From Thermoleophilia bacterium (GTDB taxonomy: Bacteria; Actinomycetota; Thermoleophilia; Miltoncostaeales; Miltoncostaeaceae), in contig JADGPH010000153.1 of NCBI GenBank assembly GCA_017882555.1, positions 1-15,259 on the forward strand: DNA of 15,259 nt, in the 5' to 3' direction. The notes beneath the pieces were generated by a model. That model had not been told where the DNA came from, made no database searches, and saw only the letters and a list, made by a program, of their open reading frames with translations. Positions 13,931-15,259 of this stretch are shown in pieces; within the stretch, counting starts at the first letter, position 1, and each line of letters starts with the position of its first letter. A program made the position numbers and the translations under genes.

Positions 13931-14395
13931 CTACTCCGCGACCCCAGCCGACCCACCCCACGCCGTGACCACGACCTCGCGGGGCCCCGCCTGCGTGCGA
14001 AACTCGCAGAGGTAGATGCCTTGCCAGGTCCCCAACAGCGGTCGCCCGCGCGAGATGGGAATCGTCACGGCGGCGCCGAGCAGCGACGACTTGACGTGCG
14101 CCGCCATGTCATCGGGGCCTTCGAGGGTATGATCAAAATAGTCCGCGCCGTCGGGTGCCACACGATCCAGCCATCGGGCCAGATCGGTCCGAACCTCAGG
14201 ACTGGCGTTCTCATTCAGCGACAACGCCGCGCTCGTATGGAGCAGGAAACAGTGCACCATGCCGATCGCAAAGGCGCTGAGGTCGATTGCTCCCAACAGC
14301 TCGTGGGTGACCAGATGGATCCCCCGCGGACGTGGGGAGAGCCGCACCCGCACTTGGCGCCAGTCGCGCAGCGACGATCGATCGGCAGCGGTCAC
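13931..14395 (-). CDS. YjbQ family protein (UPF0047, thiamine phosphate synthase-like)
   Basis: Protein of 154 residues, slightly longer than the roughly 135-140 usual for the family because of a short N-terminal extension. It shows the full YjbQ signature: VHCFLLHTSAALSLNENAS (47-65), YFDHTLEGPDDMAAHVKSSLLG (86-107) and LLGTWQGIYLCEFR (120-133). His53, His89, Asp95/Asp96 and His100 are the conserved metal- or substrate-binding positions. Homologues have been described as secondary thiamine-phosphate synthases, but the physiological role is not settled. The GTG at 14395 lies 18 bp after the stop of the upstream oxidoreductase, so they are probably co-transcribed; no Shine-Dalgarno is visible. 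It converges on the lyase tail, whose stop is 25 bp away, with no hairpin terminator between them. Confidence 0.92.
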   Translation of the reverse strand: MTAADRSSLRDWRQVRVRLSPRPRGIHLVTHELLGAIDLSAFAIGMVHCFLLHTSAALSLNENASPEVRTDLARWLDRVAPDGADYFDHTLEGPDDMAAHVKSSLLGAAVTIPISRGRPLLGTWQGIYLCEFRTQAGPREVVVTAWGGSAGVAE

Positions 14396-14413
14396 AGGGA
14401 CGCGGTCGCTGCC

Positions 14414-15259
14414 TTACCGGACCACGACGAGCTTGCGGCCAGATGACTGCGACGCCTGCGCGGCCCAGGCGTCGGCGGCGTCGGCGAGCGGTACTTCGTC
14501 AATGCCGACAACGACCGTGCCATCGGCTGCCGCCTGACACACCTCCAGATAGGCACGCGCCACATCCGCGGGCGGTTCGCTGAACACCGCGAACCCCCGG
14601 ATGTCGATGCGCTTCGCGCGCAGCGGGGCACCGACCACGTTCGCCGACGGTCCGGACGCGGTCCCGACGTGAACAATGCGCGCGCCGGCACGGACCACCG
14701 CGATGCTCGCCACCACCGGCGCACCCCAGAGCGTATCCACGACGACGTCGATTCCCTCTCCTGCGGCCTCGGCAAGTGGAGCACCCAGGTCGGCGGCTTC
14801 GAGTCCCACGGCGACATCTGCTCCCAGACGCAGCGCGCGCTCGCGCCCCGCCGCACTGCGCGCCGCGGCCACAATCCAACTGGCACCGGCGGCACGTGCC
14901 GCCTGAATGGCGACCTGGCCGACGATCCCCGAGCCACCCAGAACCAGCACCCGCTCGCCCGCAGCCATTGCGCCGCGCATCGTGATCGGCATCCACCCGG
15001 CAAGTCCCGCAATCCCCAAGGCGGCCGCAAGGGGCGATGGGACGCCATCCGGCACCGGTACAAGGTCGGAATCCCGGGCGACGAACCGTTCCGCAAACCG
15101 ACCGGTCGGCGACAAACTCCAAACCCGCGTCCCCGGAGCAAAGCGGTCCGACGAGATCACGGTCGCTATCGCCTCTGCCCCTGCGACATACGGCGGCGGC
15201 GGGACCGGCAGGTAGAACCGCCCGGCGCCGATCGCCAAGTCCACCGGGTTGAGCCCCGC
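14414..15259 (-). CDS. Zinc-independent MDR oxidoreductase (quinone reductase-like), N-terminus beyond window
   Basis: Medium-chain dehydrogenase/reductase, 282 residues visible. The frame stays open to the window edge and reads AGLNPVDLAIGAGRFY, the conserved N-terminal segment of this family, so about 20-30 residues are missing at the start; the in-frame GTG at 15244 is not the real start. The catalytic domain continues with PYVAGAEAIATV and FAERFVAR. The Rossmann domain carries the cofactor motif VLVLGGSGIVGQVAIQAARAAG in two parts, VLGGSGIVGQ then AAR, typical of NADPH binding. Cys and His ligands for catalytic or structural zinc are absent, as in quinone oxidoreductases (QOR). The C-terminal segment is ADAADAWAAQASQSSGRKLVV. 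The substrate, probably a quinone or an activated carbonyl, is unknown. It precedes the YjbQ gene by 18 bp. Confidence 0.9.
   Translation of the reverse strand, partial: AGLNPVDLAIGAGRFYLPVPPPPYVAGAEAIATVISSDRFAPGTRVWSLSPTGRFAERFVARDSDLVPVPDGVPSPLAAALGIAGLAGWMPITMRGAMAAGERVLVLGGSGIVGQVAIQAARAAGASWIVAAARSAAGRERALRLGADVAVGLEAADLGAPLAEAAGEGIDVVVDTLWGAPVVASIAVVRAGARIVHVGTASGPSANVVGAPLRAKRIDIRGFAVFSEPPADVARAYLEVCQAAADGTVVVGIDEVPLADAADAWAAQASQSSGRKLVVVR

Noticed and set aside
1..15259. CRISPR arrays, tRNA genes, insertion sequences, attachment sites
   Set aside because: No regularly spaced repeats, no cloverleaf with a GGTTCGAATCC-like arm, and no transposase or integrase coding sequence were seen on either strand.

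Overview
This is about 15.3 kb of high-GC chromosomal DNA that reads as ordinary housekeeping sequence. It is densely packed, with many GTG starts, 1-20 bp overlaps and few Shine-Dalgarno sequences. The gene set (class II fructose-bisphosphatase, lysA-hom-thrC-thrB, a signal-peptide protein with a peptidoglycan-binding and a LytM domain, a family 5 uracil-DNA glycosylase) best fits an actinobacterium, perhaps a deep-branching lineage such as Thermoleophilia or Acidimicrobiia. The taxon is an inference and cannot be fixed from this window. I found no insertion sequence, integrase, phage gene, CRISPR array, tRNA or rRNA.

Region 1 (minus strand, about 7321 down to 6) is a probable operon read as lysA - hom - thrC - thrB - folP - transaldolase - glpX. 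The first four genes overlap or touch and cover the end of lysine synthesis and the homoserine-to-threonine branch. folP follows after about 30 bp. After a 177 bp gap come transaldolase and glpX, 5 bp apart, for pentose-phosphate and gluconeogenic carbon flow.

Region 2 (plus strand, 7373-8697) diverges from lysA across a 51 bp spacer that carries a perfect 8-bp-arm palindrome. It holds an alpha/beta hydrolase and an overlapping UDGb-type uracil-DNA glycosylase.

Region 3 (minus strand, 12888 down to 8694) carries part of a System I cytochrome c maturation cluster, ccmE - ccmF - a CcmI-like membrane protein. A 449 bp gap follows, with complementary segments suggesting a structured RNA, and then an exported LytM/M23 protein that has lost most of its zinc ligands.

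Region 4 (plus strand, 13037-13905) is an isocitrate lyase/PEP mutase superfamily gene whose conserved C-terminal tail lies in another frame, joined by an ATGA overlap. The same protein also has a changed metal-binding motif and lacks about 15 residues of the usual core. Region 5 (minus strand, 15259 down to 13931) holds a zinc-independent MDR oxidoreductase that runs off the window, followed by a YjbQ-family gene.

Nothing here amounts to a clearly new system. The observations most worth checking are the split lyase, the degenerate LytM protein with its structured leader, the CcmE with a CxxxF heme motif, and the unusual substrate loops of the DHPS.
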